From Candidatus Magasanikbacteria bacterium RIFOXYD1_FULL_40_23 (GTDB lineage Bacteria > Patescibacteriota > Patescibacteriia > Magasanikbacterales > GWA2-37-8), in assembly GCA_001783215.1 (NCBI GenBank), contig MFRA01000006.1, forward strand, positions 1 to 57,967: a stretch of DNA of 57,967 nt, read 5' to 3'. The notes under the pieces were generated by a model. The model did not search any database. It was given only the letters and a program-made list of their open reading frames with translations, and had not been told where the DNA came from. The position numbers were made by a program, and so were the translations under genes. Each line of letters starts with the position of its first letter. The first letter of the stretch is position 1. Of the stretch, positions 1 to 7,289 are shown piece after piece.

Positions 1-222
1 TGTTTGAGAACACCTGTTATAGACAGGTGTTTGAGTTCAGGACAAAAGTGAGACAGAGCTGATGGCAGTTCGAGACATAAGTACATCCGTGAGGCAGTTT
101 TGGGGTATCACCCCGTTTTGCTGACAAAATGGGGTGATAAAGGTTTGCGAGCGATTCTTTCCGCCGCTTTCTACTAAAGAAAGCGGCAAAAGGGTTTTTG
201 CTGACAAAATGGGGTGATGAAG
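1..222 (-). repeat. Copy A of a long hairpin-rich repeat (inverted partner at 26652-26828)
   Basis: Bases 1-159 match the reverse complement of 26670-26828 with one difference that I can see (T at 90 against C in the complement of the other copy). The element folds locally into three hairpins: AACACCTGT/ACAGGTGTT (9-31), ATCACCCC.TTTTG around a CTGA loop (about 108-138), and GCCGCTTTC/GAAAGCGGC around a TACTAAA loop (163-187). A part of hairpin 2 (TTTGCTGACAAAATGGGGTG) is repeated at about 197-217. The window begins inside or at the edge of the repeat, so its outer boundary is unknown. The strand is given as that of the upstream RNase J gene. Function unknown. Confidence 0.85.
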
Positions 223-250
223 GATCGTTAGAAAAGATGTAAGACAAAAT

Positions 251-281
251 AAAAAACTTCCTATTGAGTAGGAAGTTTTTT
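251..281. terminator. Bidirectional-looking intrinsic terminator downstream of RNase J
   Basis: Perfect 13-bp stem (AAAAAACTTCCTA / TAGGAAGTTTTTT) with a TTGAG loop and a T-run on either strand. It lies 10 bp past the stop of the RNase J gene on the minus strand. Confidence 0.85.
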
Positions 282-291
282 ATTAAGTAGT

Positions 292-2148
292 TTATACTTC
301 TATAACTACCGGAAGAATCATCGGCCTCTTTTCTGTTTTGCTAAACAAGAATTGGCCAACCTGATCACGAAGCTTATTTTTTATATTATTTGTATCTGCC
401 CAAGATAATGGGTCAGAGTCAGTTACTAGCTTTTTTACTTTGTGGCGCAAATCTTCTATTAGTTCTTTGTGCTCTTTCAAAAATACAAAGCCACGAGAAA
501 TAATATCTGGATTTTGGATTAGTTTACCGGTTTTGCTATCAACAGTAGCAATAATTACCACCATACCATCTTCTGCGAGTACTTGTCTGTCGCGCAATAC
601 GATATTGGTTTCATCGCTTACACCCAAACCGTCCACAAACACATGGTCAGATGGAATTTTATTTTTGGTAAGTATGCCAGTGTTTTTGGAGAACTCCATT
701 ACCTGGCCATTGTCGGCGATAAAGATATTGGATTTTGGATAACCCATCGCTTCGGCGATTTTGCCGTTGTAGCGCAAAAGGAAGTGGTTGCCATGAATAG
801 GCACAAAATATTTTGGATTAAGCAAACGGATCATAAGTTTTACATCTTCCATTTTGGCATGTCCACCGGCGTGCACGTCCATCATTTGGTGGTGGACTAC
901 TTCGGCGCCTTTGCGGAAGATGGTATCTTTTAGGCGTTGCACCATGCGCTCATTGCCAGGGATAACAGAAGAAGAAAACACAACGGTATCACCCTCTACC
1001 AATTTTATTTCACGGTGTTCACCATTGGCAATACGCATAAGAGATGCATTTTTTTCGCCCTGCGCACCACTGCAAATAACCACAACTTTGTTGTGAGGGT
1101 AGTTTTCAATTTGTCTTAAATCTACTAAAGTCTTTGGGTTAAACTTCATATAACCCAATTCTTTGGCAATTTCTACGTTGCTTTTTATACTAAATCCGCC
1201 TAGCGCCACAACTTTACCGATTTTTTCGGAAACTTCAATAATTTGTTTGATACGAGTAAGTAGAGAAGCAAAAGTACCAATAATAATACGACCTGGTGCT
1301 TTGGTAATAAGGTCTTCTAGGTTTACACCGATTTCGGATTCGGAAATCTGGTGGCCAGGCTGAGAAGCGTTGGTGCTGTCGGATAATAGTGCTAGTACAC
1401 CTTCGCTACCAATTTTGGCGATTTTTTGTAAGTCCGCTGGTTGTTCGCCGGTAGGTTGGTAATCAAATTTCCAGTCACCAGTATGGATAACTACGCCTTC
1501 TGGAGTGCGTACTATTACACCCATAGAATCTGGAATGTTGTGGTTAAGATGGAAAAATTCTAATTCAAAACCGCCCAGTGTTAGTCTGTCATTTAGATTA
1601 ACATTGTGAATATTGAGTGGGCGTAAATTTTTGTAATCTTCTTGGCGTTTTTTGATTACGGCATTGGTAAGAGGTAGGCCATAAATAGGAGGGTATCCGA
1701 GCATTGGGATAAGGTGGGGGATGCCGCCGATATGGTCGTAGTGGCCGTGGGTTATAATAACTCCGCGAATATTTTTTTCTTTTCCTTTTAGGTACGACAT
1801 GTTTGGAATTATATAATCAATTCCAGGCATATCTTCTTCTGGGAATTGTAAGCCCATGTCTACTAAAATAATATCGTCACCATATTCAAACATGGTGCAG
1901 TTACGGCCCACTTCTTCTAATCCACCCAAAACTACGACTCGCAGTTTCTTTTCTTCTACACGGAAGCGCGCAAAAGAAGCGCCTTCTGCCGGTTTGGAAG
2001 GTTTAAGGGGTGAGGGTAGTCTATTGGTCTGGAATGTTCGTCTTTGTCTTTGCGGGTTAGGCGAGGCACCGCCGTGCATGGCACGATTATCGCCGTTAAT
2101 AGGCGGTTTCATTGGGCTTTGGGTCGGGCTGGCTGAGTATCTGATCAT
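292..2148 (-). CDS. rnj: Ribonuclease J (metallo-beta-lactamase/beta-CASP RNase)
   Basis: A 618-residue RNase J, the 5'-exo/endonuclease that matures rRNA and degrades mRNA in bacteria without RNase E. The metallo-beta-lactamase core carries the zinc motif HGHYDH at about residues 134-139. Later motifs include HTGDWKFD, SDSTN and PIHGNH, followed by the C-terminal RNase J domain. The first 60 or so residues are a low-complexity, Pro/Ser/Gln/Arg-rich extension before the conserved region (LRVVVLGGLEEVGRN). This suits an unstructured tail; a start inside it cannot be excluded. It is followed by a strong terminator. The family call is secure from the motifs; choosing between the J1 and J2 subtypes is not possible. 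Confidence 0.95.
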   Translation of the reverse strand: MIRYSASPTQSPMKPPINGDNRAMHGGASPNPQRQRRTFQTNRLPSPLKPSKPAEGASFARFRVEEKKLRVVVLGGLEEVGRNCTMFEYGDDIILVDMGLQFPEEDMPGIDYIIPNMSYLKGKEKNIRGVIITHGHYDHIGGIPHLIPMLGYPPIYGLPLTNAVIKKRQEDYKNLRPLNIHNVNLNDRLTLGGFELEFFHLNHNIPDSMGVIVRTPEGVVIHTGDWKFDYQPTGEQPADLQKIAKIGSEGVLALLSDSTNASQPGHQISESEIGVNLEDLITKAPGRIIIGTFASLLTRIKQIIEVSEKIGKVVALGGFSIKSNVEIAKELGYMKFNPKTLVDLRQIENYPHNKVVVICSGAQGEKNASLMRIANGEHREIKLVEGDTVVFSSSVIPGNERMVQRLKDTIFRKGAEVVHHQMMDVHAGGHAKMEDVKLMIRLLNPKYFVPIHGNHFLLRYNGKIAEAMGYPKSNIFIADNGQVMEFSKNTGILTKNKIPSDHVFVDGLGVSDETNIVLRDRQVLAEDGMVVIIATVDSKTGKLIQNPDIISRGFVFLKEHKELIEDLRHKVKKLVTDSDPLSWADTNNIKNKLRDQVGQFLFSKTEKRPMILPVVIEV

Positions 2149-2246
2149 ACCTTAAAAATTTAGTCCTGATTTTTGTTAAGAGAAAATCAGGGAAGTTAAT
2201 ATTTATATGTGAGCTGTTGGTTGTTCTGGCGTGATGCTTAGCGTTG

Positions 2247-2328
2247 TGGACGAGGAGGGACTCGAACCCTCAAGGATTGCTCCATACGCTTCTGAGACGT
2301 ACGCGTATACCAGTTCCGCCACTCGTCC
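2247..2328 (-). tRNA. tRNA-Leu(CAG)
   Basis: Read on the minus strand, the acceptor stem is GGACGAG/CTCGTCC with discriminator A. The anticodon stem TACGT/GCGTA encloses loop CTCAGAA, so the anticodon is CAG (Leu, CUG). A long variable arm with a GGA/TCC stem and a perfect T-arm GAGGG-TTCGAGT-CCCTC support a class II tRNA. The 3' CCA is not encoded (the next bases read CAA), so CCA must be added by nucleotidyltransferase, in contrast to the tRNA-Ile at 14061. Confidence 0.95.
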
Positions 2329-2342
2329 TTTGAATGGTTTTT

Positions 2343-4313
2343 TTAGAAACCACTCCATTGACGTTTTGTTTTTAGGTACCAGTTTCCCAGGTCGTTAAAT
2401 CTATCTGATGGAGAAAATGCTTGCTCAAGCTTGATTCCTTTAATATCCTTACTAGCTACAAAATTATAGGTAGGAGTGTAAAGAAAAATTGCCGGAATTT
2501 CTTTGGCCAAAATTTCTTGAAATTTTTCGTATTGTTCGGCGCGTACTTTTTCGGTGGTGGTTGCTCTTGCATCTTCTAGTAATTTGTCGGCTGTGCGGTT
2601 TATAAACAAAGCTAAATTTAAGCCCGGGTAAGTGATTTGGGAGGAGTGCCAAAAAGGGTACGGGTCTGGATCTGCCCCTACTATTTCTCCGTAGAGCAGA
2701 ACTTCGTAGTTTCTGTCTCTCAAAATGTCTTTTACTATCTGGTTGCTGCCTATAGTTTGAATAGTTGTTTTTATACCCATTGCACGCCACATTTTGGCAA
2801 TCGTTAGAGCTGCCTGCTGGTATTCGGAGGTGTCTACGGTGGTAATGGAAATGCTTAAAATTTCGTTGTTTTTATTTTTTCTATAGAAACTTTGATCCGG
2901 GTCCATCTCTTGGCGGATAGATTCGGCTACGTCGTCTTCTATTTTTTTAACGGCCGCAGCTATTTCTTCTTCCGGGGTAGTGGTATTTTTCTTTATAGCT
3001 TCTATGTCTGCTTGTTTAGTTTTTAGCAAAGCTTCGTATTCGGTTTTAAAATATTCTTCCGGTTGAATTTTGGACCAAGTTTTTGTAAGTATTTGGTTTG
3101 TTTTTTCTGTATCAAGGCCAGGAAAGTTTATTTCTGTATTGTATCCTAGAGCGCCTTTTAGAATAGGGGAATTGATTGTTTCTCCCTTATTTCCCAAAGC
3201 TTCTTCTAGAATTTTATTTTTATCCAGAGCTAAATTTAAAGCCAAACGAAAATCGTTATCTTTTAGCACAGACGCTGTATCGGAATTAAAGAAAAGAGCC
3301 GTGTATTGTGGTAGTTCAAATTTGTATGGGCTAAAGTTTTTACCGGCAACTTTATCTGCCAAATCGTTTGGTAGGAAGCTGGCGGCCATAACGTCTTGGC
3401 TCTTAAGAGCGGTAGCTGCTTGGGTAAAGTCTGTATAAAATTTAAAGGTTAGTGTTTTTAGGTAAGGCGCTTTTTGGTAATAAAAATTATTGCGCTCTAG
3501 AGTGTAGCTGTTTATGTTTCCGCTAGAATCTTTGGTTAATTTATCAAATTTCCAAGGACCAGAACCGACCGGCTGGATGTTTGTCTTTGCTAGTCTAATT
3601 GCAGACGGTGGAATATTAACCCAGGTATGTTGAGGTAATATACCGGCGGTAAGGCTGTTTAAAAATGGAGCGAACGGTTCTTTCAAGACAAACTTAACAG
3701 AAAAATCTCCAGTTTGTTCTATGGCAATGCCTTGGAAAGCGGAATATAACGGACTGCCAACTTCTTGATCTTGGATAGTTTGGAAAGTAAAAACTACGTC
3801 GTCGGCAGTTAGCGGCTCTCCGTCCGACCACTTTATATCTTCGCGTAATTTTATATCATAAGTCTTTCCGTCTTCTTCTATGGTATATTCACTTGCTAGG
3901 TCGGGGATTAGTTTTTGTTGATTAGTATACTTAAATAATCCAGTGTAGATTAGAGAAGTTAAATCTCCGTCTACATCGTTGGCGGAAGAAAAAAGAGGGT
4001 TGATATATTTCGGTTGTCCGATTAGAGCTTCGCTGTATTCTCCGCCATTTGCAGGCACAATTGTAAAGTTCTTTAAAAACCAAATGGTAGACCAAGTAGC
4101 GATAGTTAATAAAAATACTCCCAGCGCACCGCTAACAATCTGCTTTTCTTTTTTTGTTAAAAAACTACCCAAGTATCTAAATTGAGACCAGCTTGGGATT
4201 ACTCTCGGTTGGAGTTTTTTTATAAGTTTTTGGTCAAAATTACGAGAGGGCATGGAGACATCCAAAGAGCCCTGTTTTTTCTTAATCCAAAAAAATAGTT
4301 TGGACAAATTCAT
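2343..4313 (-). CDS. Membrane-anchored ABC-type peptide-binding protein (SBP family 5)
   Basis: About 656 residues. An N-terminal cytoplasmic stretch of about 45 residues is followed by one transmembrane helix (GALGVFLLTIATWSTIWFL) and then a family 5 solute-binding domain typical of oligopeptide/dipeptide receptors. Characteristic motifs are EALIGQPKYINPLF, YTGLFKYT, DIKWSDGEPLTADDVVFTFQ and YPFWHSSQ. No lipobox cysteine is seen, so the anchor is the helix. A charged, probably helical insertion (about residues 420-480) interrupts the second lobe. No permease or ATPase genes are nearby. I chose the ATG at 4313 because the 12 codons before it come from a palindromic repeat. The domain is clear; the substrate is not known. 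Confidence 0.85.
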   Translation of the reverse strand: MNLSKLFFWIKKKQGSLDVSMPSRNFDQKLIKKLQPRVIPSWSQFRYLGSFLTKKEKQIVSGALGVFLLTIATWSTIWFLKNFTIVPANGGEYSEALIGQPKYINPLFSSANDVDGDLTSLIYTGLFKYTNQQKLIPDLASEYTIEEDGKTYDIKLREDIKWSDGEPLTADDVVFTFQTIQDQEVGSPLYSAFQGIAIEQTGDFSVKFVLKEPFAPFLNSLTAGILPQHTWVNIPPSAIRLAKTNIQPVGSGPWKFDKLTKDSSGNINSYTLERNNFYYQKAPYLKTLTFKFYTDFTQAATALKSQDVMAASFLPNDLADKVAGKNFSPYKFELPQYTALFFNSDTASVLKDNDFRLALNLALDKNKILEEALGNKGETINSPILKGALGYNTEINFPGLDTEKTNQILTKTWSKIQPEEYFKTEYEALLKTKQADIEAIKKNTTTPEEEIAAAVKKIEDDVAESIRQEMDPDQSFYRKNKNNEILSISITTVDTSEYQQAALTIAKMWRAMGIKTTIQTIGSNQIVKDILRDRNYEVLLYGEIVGADPDPYPFWHSSQITYPGLNLALFINRTADKLLEDARATTTEKVRAEQYEKFQEILAKEIPAIFLYTPTYNFVASKDIKGIKLEQAFSPSDRFNDLGNWYLKTKRQWSGF

Positions 4314-4328
4314 GTGAGAATAAATAAT

Positions 4329-4429
4329 GAAGAATGAATTACGAAGCAAGAATTATGAATTGAGTTGTAAGTGCTATCGTAACTCGTTCGCGACCCATAA
4401 TTCTTAATTCATGATTCCTAATTCCCAGT
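4329..4429. repeat. Imperfect long palindrome of AATTAtGAATT type
   Basis: The left arm (GAATTACGAAGCAAGAATTA...) and the right arm (ATAATTCTTAATTCATGATT...) are imperfect inverted repeats around a centre containing AACTCGTTCGCGAC. The same AATTATGAATT-type sequence recurs inside prmC (about 30305-30340 and 30535-30565). It lies between secG and the solute-binding protein gene. Confidence 0.7.
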
Positions 4430-4434
4430 CTTGT

Positions 4435-4653
4435 TTATAGAACAAGTCGGATAAGAGAAGCGCTAAAAAAAACAACGGCAATAACAACAGTTGCAAGATG
4501 TAAAATTTTGTCTACGCCTCGTTTGGTGCTGTAAATATTGCTAGAACCACCAAAAACACCGCTAAGTCCTGTACCTTTTTGTTGTAAAAGGATTGCGGCC
4601 ACAAGTAAGGCGGCTAAAGTAAATTGGATGATATTAAAAATAGTAGTAGTCAT
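4435..4653 (-). CDS. secG: Preprotein translocase subunit SecG
   Basis: 72 residues with two hydrophobic helices (about 5-22 and 50-70) separated by the conserved SecG cytoplasmic loop, which is rich in Gly/Ser (QQKGTGLSGVFGGSSN). SecG is the auxiliary subunit of the SecYEG channel. The length and layout are those of a standard bacterial SecG. A consensus promoter (TTGACA, 17-bp spacer, TATACT) lies just upstream. No Shine-Dalgarno is visible before the ATG, as in most core genes here. SecE is encoded at 19264; SecY is not in the window. Confidence 0.93.
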   Translation of the reverse strand: MTTTIFNIIQFTLAALLVAAILLQQKGTGLSGVFGGSSNIYSTKRGVDKILHLATVVIAVVFFSASLIRLVL

Positions 4654-4683
4654 ATGATTTGGAGAAGTATTTAAGGTAAAGAT

Positions 4684-4712
4684 AGTATATCACTGGTGAG
4701 TAGTTTTGTCAA
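4684..4712 (-). promoter_or_regulatory. Sigma-70 type promoter of secG
   Basis: On the minus strand: TTGACA (4707-4712), 17-bp spacer, TATACT (4684-4689). The -35 box touches the first bases of the AACCCTGTTAAAT palindrome that begins at 4711. Confidence 0.85.
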
Positions 4713-4775
4713 CCCTGTTAAATGTCGCTCGGCGACAATTTTTGCTTAGGCAAAAATGATTTAATAGGGTTAACC
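4711..4775. repeat. AACCCTGTTAAAT palindromic element, copy 1
   Basis: Inverted termini AACCCTGTTAAAT (4711) and ATTTAATAGGGTT (about 4759-4771) enclose two small hairpins (GTCGCTCGGCGAC; TTTTTGCTTAGGCAAAAA). The same termini with different interiors occur at 12361 and 12419. Confidence 0.85.
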
Positions 4776-4786
4776 GGGTAAATATT

Positions 4787-4815
4787 TTGTTGTCTATGTA
4801 ATTATATAGTATAAT
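4787..4815 (+). promoter_or_regulatory. Putative promoter of the DsbA-like gene
   Basis: TTGTTG (4787-4792), 17-bp spacer, TATAAT (4810-4815). The -35 is imperfect and the -10 is perfect. The predicted start of transcription is about 35 nt before the ATG at 4858. Confidence 0.7.
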
Positions 4816-4857
4816 AGTCCTGTATTTTAGTTTGGTAAAGTTTTGAAATTTATTATT

Positions 4858-5592
4858 ATGCGTTGGTATCAGACTTCTTGGGGAGTGGCATTGCTAGGGT
4901 TGGGCGGACTACTATTGGTAGGCGGTGTAGTTTTTGCCGCTGTAACTGCTAATTTTTGGTGGCAAATTAAACAAGGTAAAGGCGATCTGTTGCAGCAAAA
5001 AATTTATAGTGGGTTTGATGAAGATTTGGAAGCAAAAAATAAAGGTGGTAAAGAGGGTAGTAATGTTTTGGAAAATAAAGGTTCTCCTTTTTTGGGTAAT
5101 CCTAGCGCTCCTATCACTATTGTGCTTTTTGGTGATTTTCGTTGCCCTAATACAAAAAATGCTTGGCCAATATTACAAAGACTGTTGGGTCAGTATGGCC
5201 ATAAAGTAAAGTTAATTTTTCGACATTTTCCAGCAGAGTCTATACCTGGTCATCAAGGAGCAAATAAGTTATCTCAGATAGCTGTTTGTGCTTATGGGCA
5301 GGGGCAAGAGAAGTATTGGGGTGTCCATAATTATTTTTTTACTAGGCAAAATGATTTACCTACCTATCTTGGAGCAGCAGATTTATCCACTTTGGCAAAC
5401 GAAGTTGGTCTAGATCTTCCGAAATTAAACGACTGTTTAGTTGGTCCTAATGCTTTGTATAAAATAAACGAAGATTATGCAGACGGATTGCGGTTTGGAG
5501 TACGCGGTACGCCTACGTTTTTTATAAATGGTCAGAAGATAGAAGGGGTCATACCATGGGAAGTGTGGGAAGGATTTGTAAAACAATTTTAA
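4858..5592 (+). CDS. Membrane-anchored DsbA/thioredoxin-fold protein with a single active-site cysteine
   Basis: About 244 residues: an N-terminal transmembrane anchor (about 8-29), then a DsbA-like thioredoxin fold (PITIVLFGDFRCPNT...), an alpha-helical insertion, and the cis-proline segment GTPTFFINGQ. Family members of this type in Patescibacteria normally carry a CxxC motif. Here Cys96-Pro-Asn-Thr replaces it, so the second cysteine is missing. Two other cysteines (in AVCAYGQ and LNDCLVG) are present. It precedes the cysteine-containing pilin-like proteins, possible folding clients (inference). The start is the ATG at 4858; a TTG at 4843 is in frame. No SD is seen. Confidence 0.85.
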   Translation: MRWYQTSWGVALLGLGGLLLVGGVVFAAVTANFWWQIKQGKGDLLQQKIYSGFDEDLEAKNKGGKEGSNVLENKGSPFLGNPSAPITIVLFGDFRCPNTKNAWPILQRLLGQYGHKVKLIFRHFPAESIPGHQGANKLSQIAVCAYGQGQEKYWGVHNYFFTRQNDLPTYLGAADLSTLANEVGLDLPKLNDCLVGPNALYKINEDYADGLRFGVRGTPTFFINGQKIEGVIPWEVWEGFVKQF

Positions 5593-5618
5593 ATTTAGCT
5601 TTAGAATAATAAGCCAAT

Positions 5619-7259
5619 ATGTTTAAGAAAATTATAGTCAGTACTTTACTATTATTTTCTTTGTTTCCATTTTCTTCGGCAAGTGCTCTGGATGCTTCTA
5701 GCCAAATTCCAGCATTAAACCCATTTTGTTGGAAAAAGAAAGATTGCTTTGAGATGAGAGCAAAATATATTACGGGCACTGCCACCAAAGAAGATTTAGA
5801 AAATGGATTTGTTTCTGGCGCTTCGGCATTTCCGTGTGTTGGTGGCGAAAAAGATAATGAGTGGGGCAGGTGTCTGCCAGCTGGTAAGAGTGTAACAGAA
5901 ATTTCATTTGGAGGACAAAATAGGTTTTCTCATATTGGTGAGTTTATTTTGTTAATGTATAAGTACACAGTGACTATCGCCAGTATTGTGGCTGTTATAG
6001 TTATAATACTTGCTGGTGTGCAATGGGTAACATCTGCTGGTAGTAGTGAAGTTATAAATGCGGCCAAAAAAAGAATCGGTGGCGCAGTGATTGGTCTTTT
6101 TATTACTTATCTGTCATATTTTATTTTAAATACAATCAATCCTGCTTTGATAAATTTGCGAATGCCTCAAGTGTGGCTTATACGGCCAATGCATTTGGTT
6201 CCAGAATTTTGCAAACAGATAGCTACTACTGATGGTGGTAAACAGGTAAAGTTTGTGTATTATGCAAATTACGATGATCAGAAATCACCTGTTAAACCAG
6301 AAAATGCTGGGAAAGATGAGTTGGTTTATGGAAACTATAAAGATGGTGCTGGTAATCCAATGTTTTATTGTGGGCGTAGGTTTTTGGCAGAAGGAAGTGG
6401 TACCCAAACTTGTTTTGGCGGCCTTTGTCCTTCGGAGCCGGGCAATAGACAATCATGTGCAAGAGACGATAATAATAGCGGTCTGCAGTGCCATAAAGGT
6501 GAATTGGCAATACATTTACGTATAGACATAGAGGCTTTTGATTTAGGGGAGCAAATAAGCCAGGCAGTAGACAAGCTTAACGATGGAATTTTTGTTACAA
6601 AGGCTATGGAAACAAAATGGGTATATAACACTCAGGTTTTTCGTGCAGTTTGTAAGAATATAATTGCTGGTGGCACAGAAGCGTTTTATTTAGCTAATAA
6701 TGGTGCCCCAAAGTCGTGGTGGTATGGAGACAAGCGATTATTTGGTCCCGGAGGTAATAGTACAGGCGGTGGTATTCCTGGCGATCCCTATTGGGAGTAT
6801 CAATTTTATTATACGGATTTGATTGATTATGAAAAAATGAATTGGGATTGTGATCATGGTGGTGAAGTGGTGGGCTATTTACTTAGAATAGAAACGCACG
6901 CTAGACAGTCAACCTGGGATAAATATAAGCCAAGCTTAACGGAGGTTCTAATACCTGGCTATGGCATAGGAAACGCTATATATAAATTTTTATTTGATGA
7001 TGGTCCGCAGCCGAATTTAAATATAGGGTATGATAGAAGTACTGGGCAGCCTGTATTTGGCACATTCCCTGATGATGTAAAAACTATTGCTAATTATATA
7101 CCTATAGATTTGCTTAAGGAAGGTTTGTCTTTAGACATCAATCTTACTATAAGTAAACTTATTAAAATGAAAGGTAAGCCCGGTAGCACTCCGATGGATA
7201 GTTTTTTAAATACAGTTCCGTTTCCAAAACCAGAAGTACAGGACCTGCCTTTGGATTAA
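5619..7259 (+). CDS. Pilin-like two-helix membrane protein with large ectodomain, paralogue 1
   Basis: 546 residues: signal peptide (about 1-24), a short Cys-containing segment (NPFCWKKKDCFE), then two hydrophobic helices at about 109-134 and 153-172 flanking a basic turn (INAAKKRIGG). This is the pattern of VirB2/TrbC-like 'T4SS pilin' domains (PF18895-type) common in Parcubacteria. About 370 residues follow, containing several cysteines and rich in Gly, Tyr and Trp, probably extracytoplasmic. It is strongly similar through its first 190 residues to the next gene and more weakly beyond. The role in secretion or attachment is inferred only from the helix-pair domain; the C-terminal region is not recognised. 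Confidence 0.75.
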   Translation: MFKKIIVSTLLLFSLFPFSSASALDASSQIPALNPFCWKKKDCFEMRAKYITGTATKEDLENGFVSGASAFPCVGGEKDNEWGRCLPAGKSVTEISFGGQNRFSHIGEFILLMYKYTVTIASIVAVIVIILAGVQWVTSAGSSEVINAAKKRIGGAVIGLFITYLSYFILNTINPALINLRMPQVWLIRPMHLVPEFCKQIATTDGGKQVKFVYYANYDDQKSPVKPENAGKDELVYGNYKDGAGNPMFYCGRRFLAEGSGTQTCFGGLCPSEPGNRQSCARDDNNSGLQCHKGELAIHLRIDIEAFDLGEQISQAVDKLNDGIFVTKAMETKWVYNTQVFRAVCKNIIAGGTEAFYLANNGAPKSWWYGDKRLFGPGGNSTGGGIPGDPYWEYQFYYTDLIDYEKMNWDCDHGGEVVGYLLRIETHARQSTWDKYKPSLTEVLIPGYGIGNAIYKFLFDDGPQPNLNIGYDRSTGQPVFGTFPDDVKTIANYIPIDLLKEGLSLDINLTISKLIKMKGKPGSTPMDSFLNTVPFPKPEVQDLPLD

Positions 7260-7289
7260 CGGCCGTTGTATTATATTAGGCAGAACATA

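Noticed and set aside
17-247. Minus-strand open frame of 76 codons at the window start
   Set aside because: It lies wholly in repeat copy A and reads a different frame from the one open in copy B, so the repeat is not protein-coding in a consistent way.
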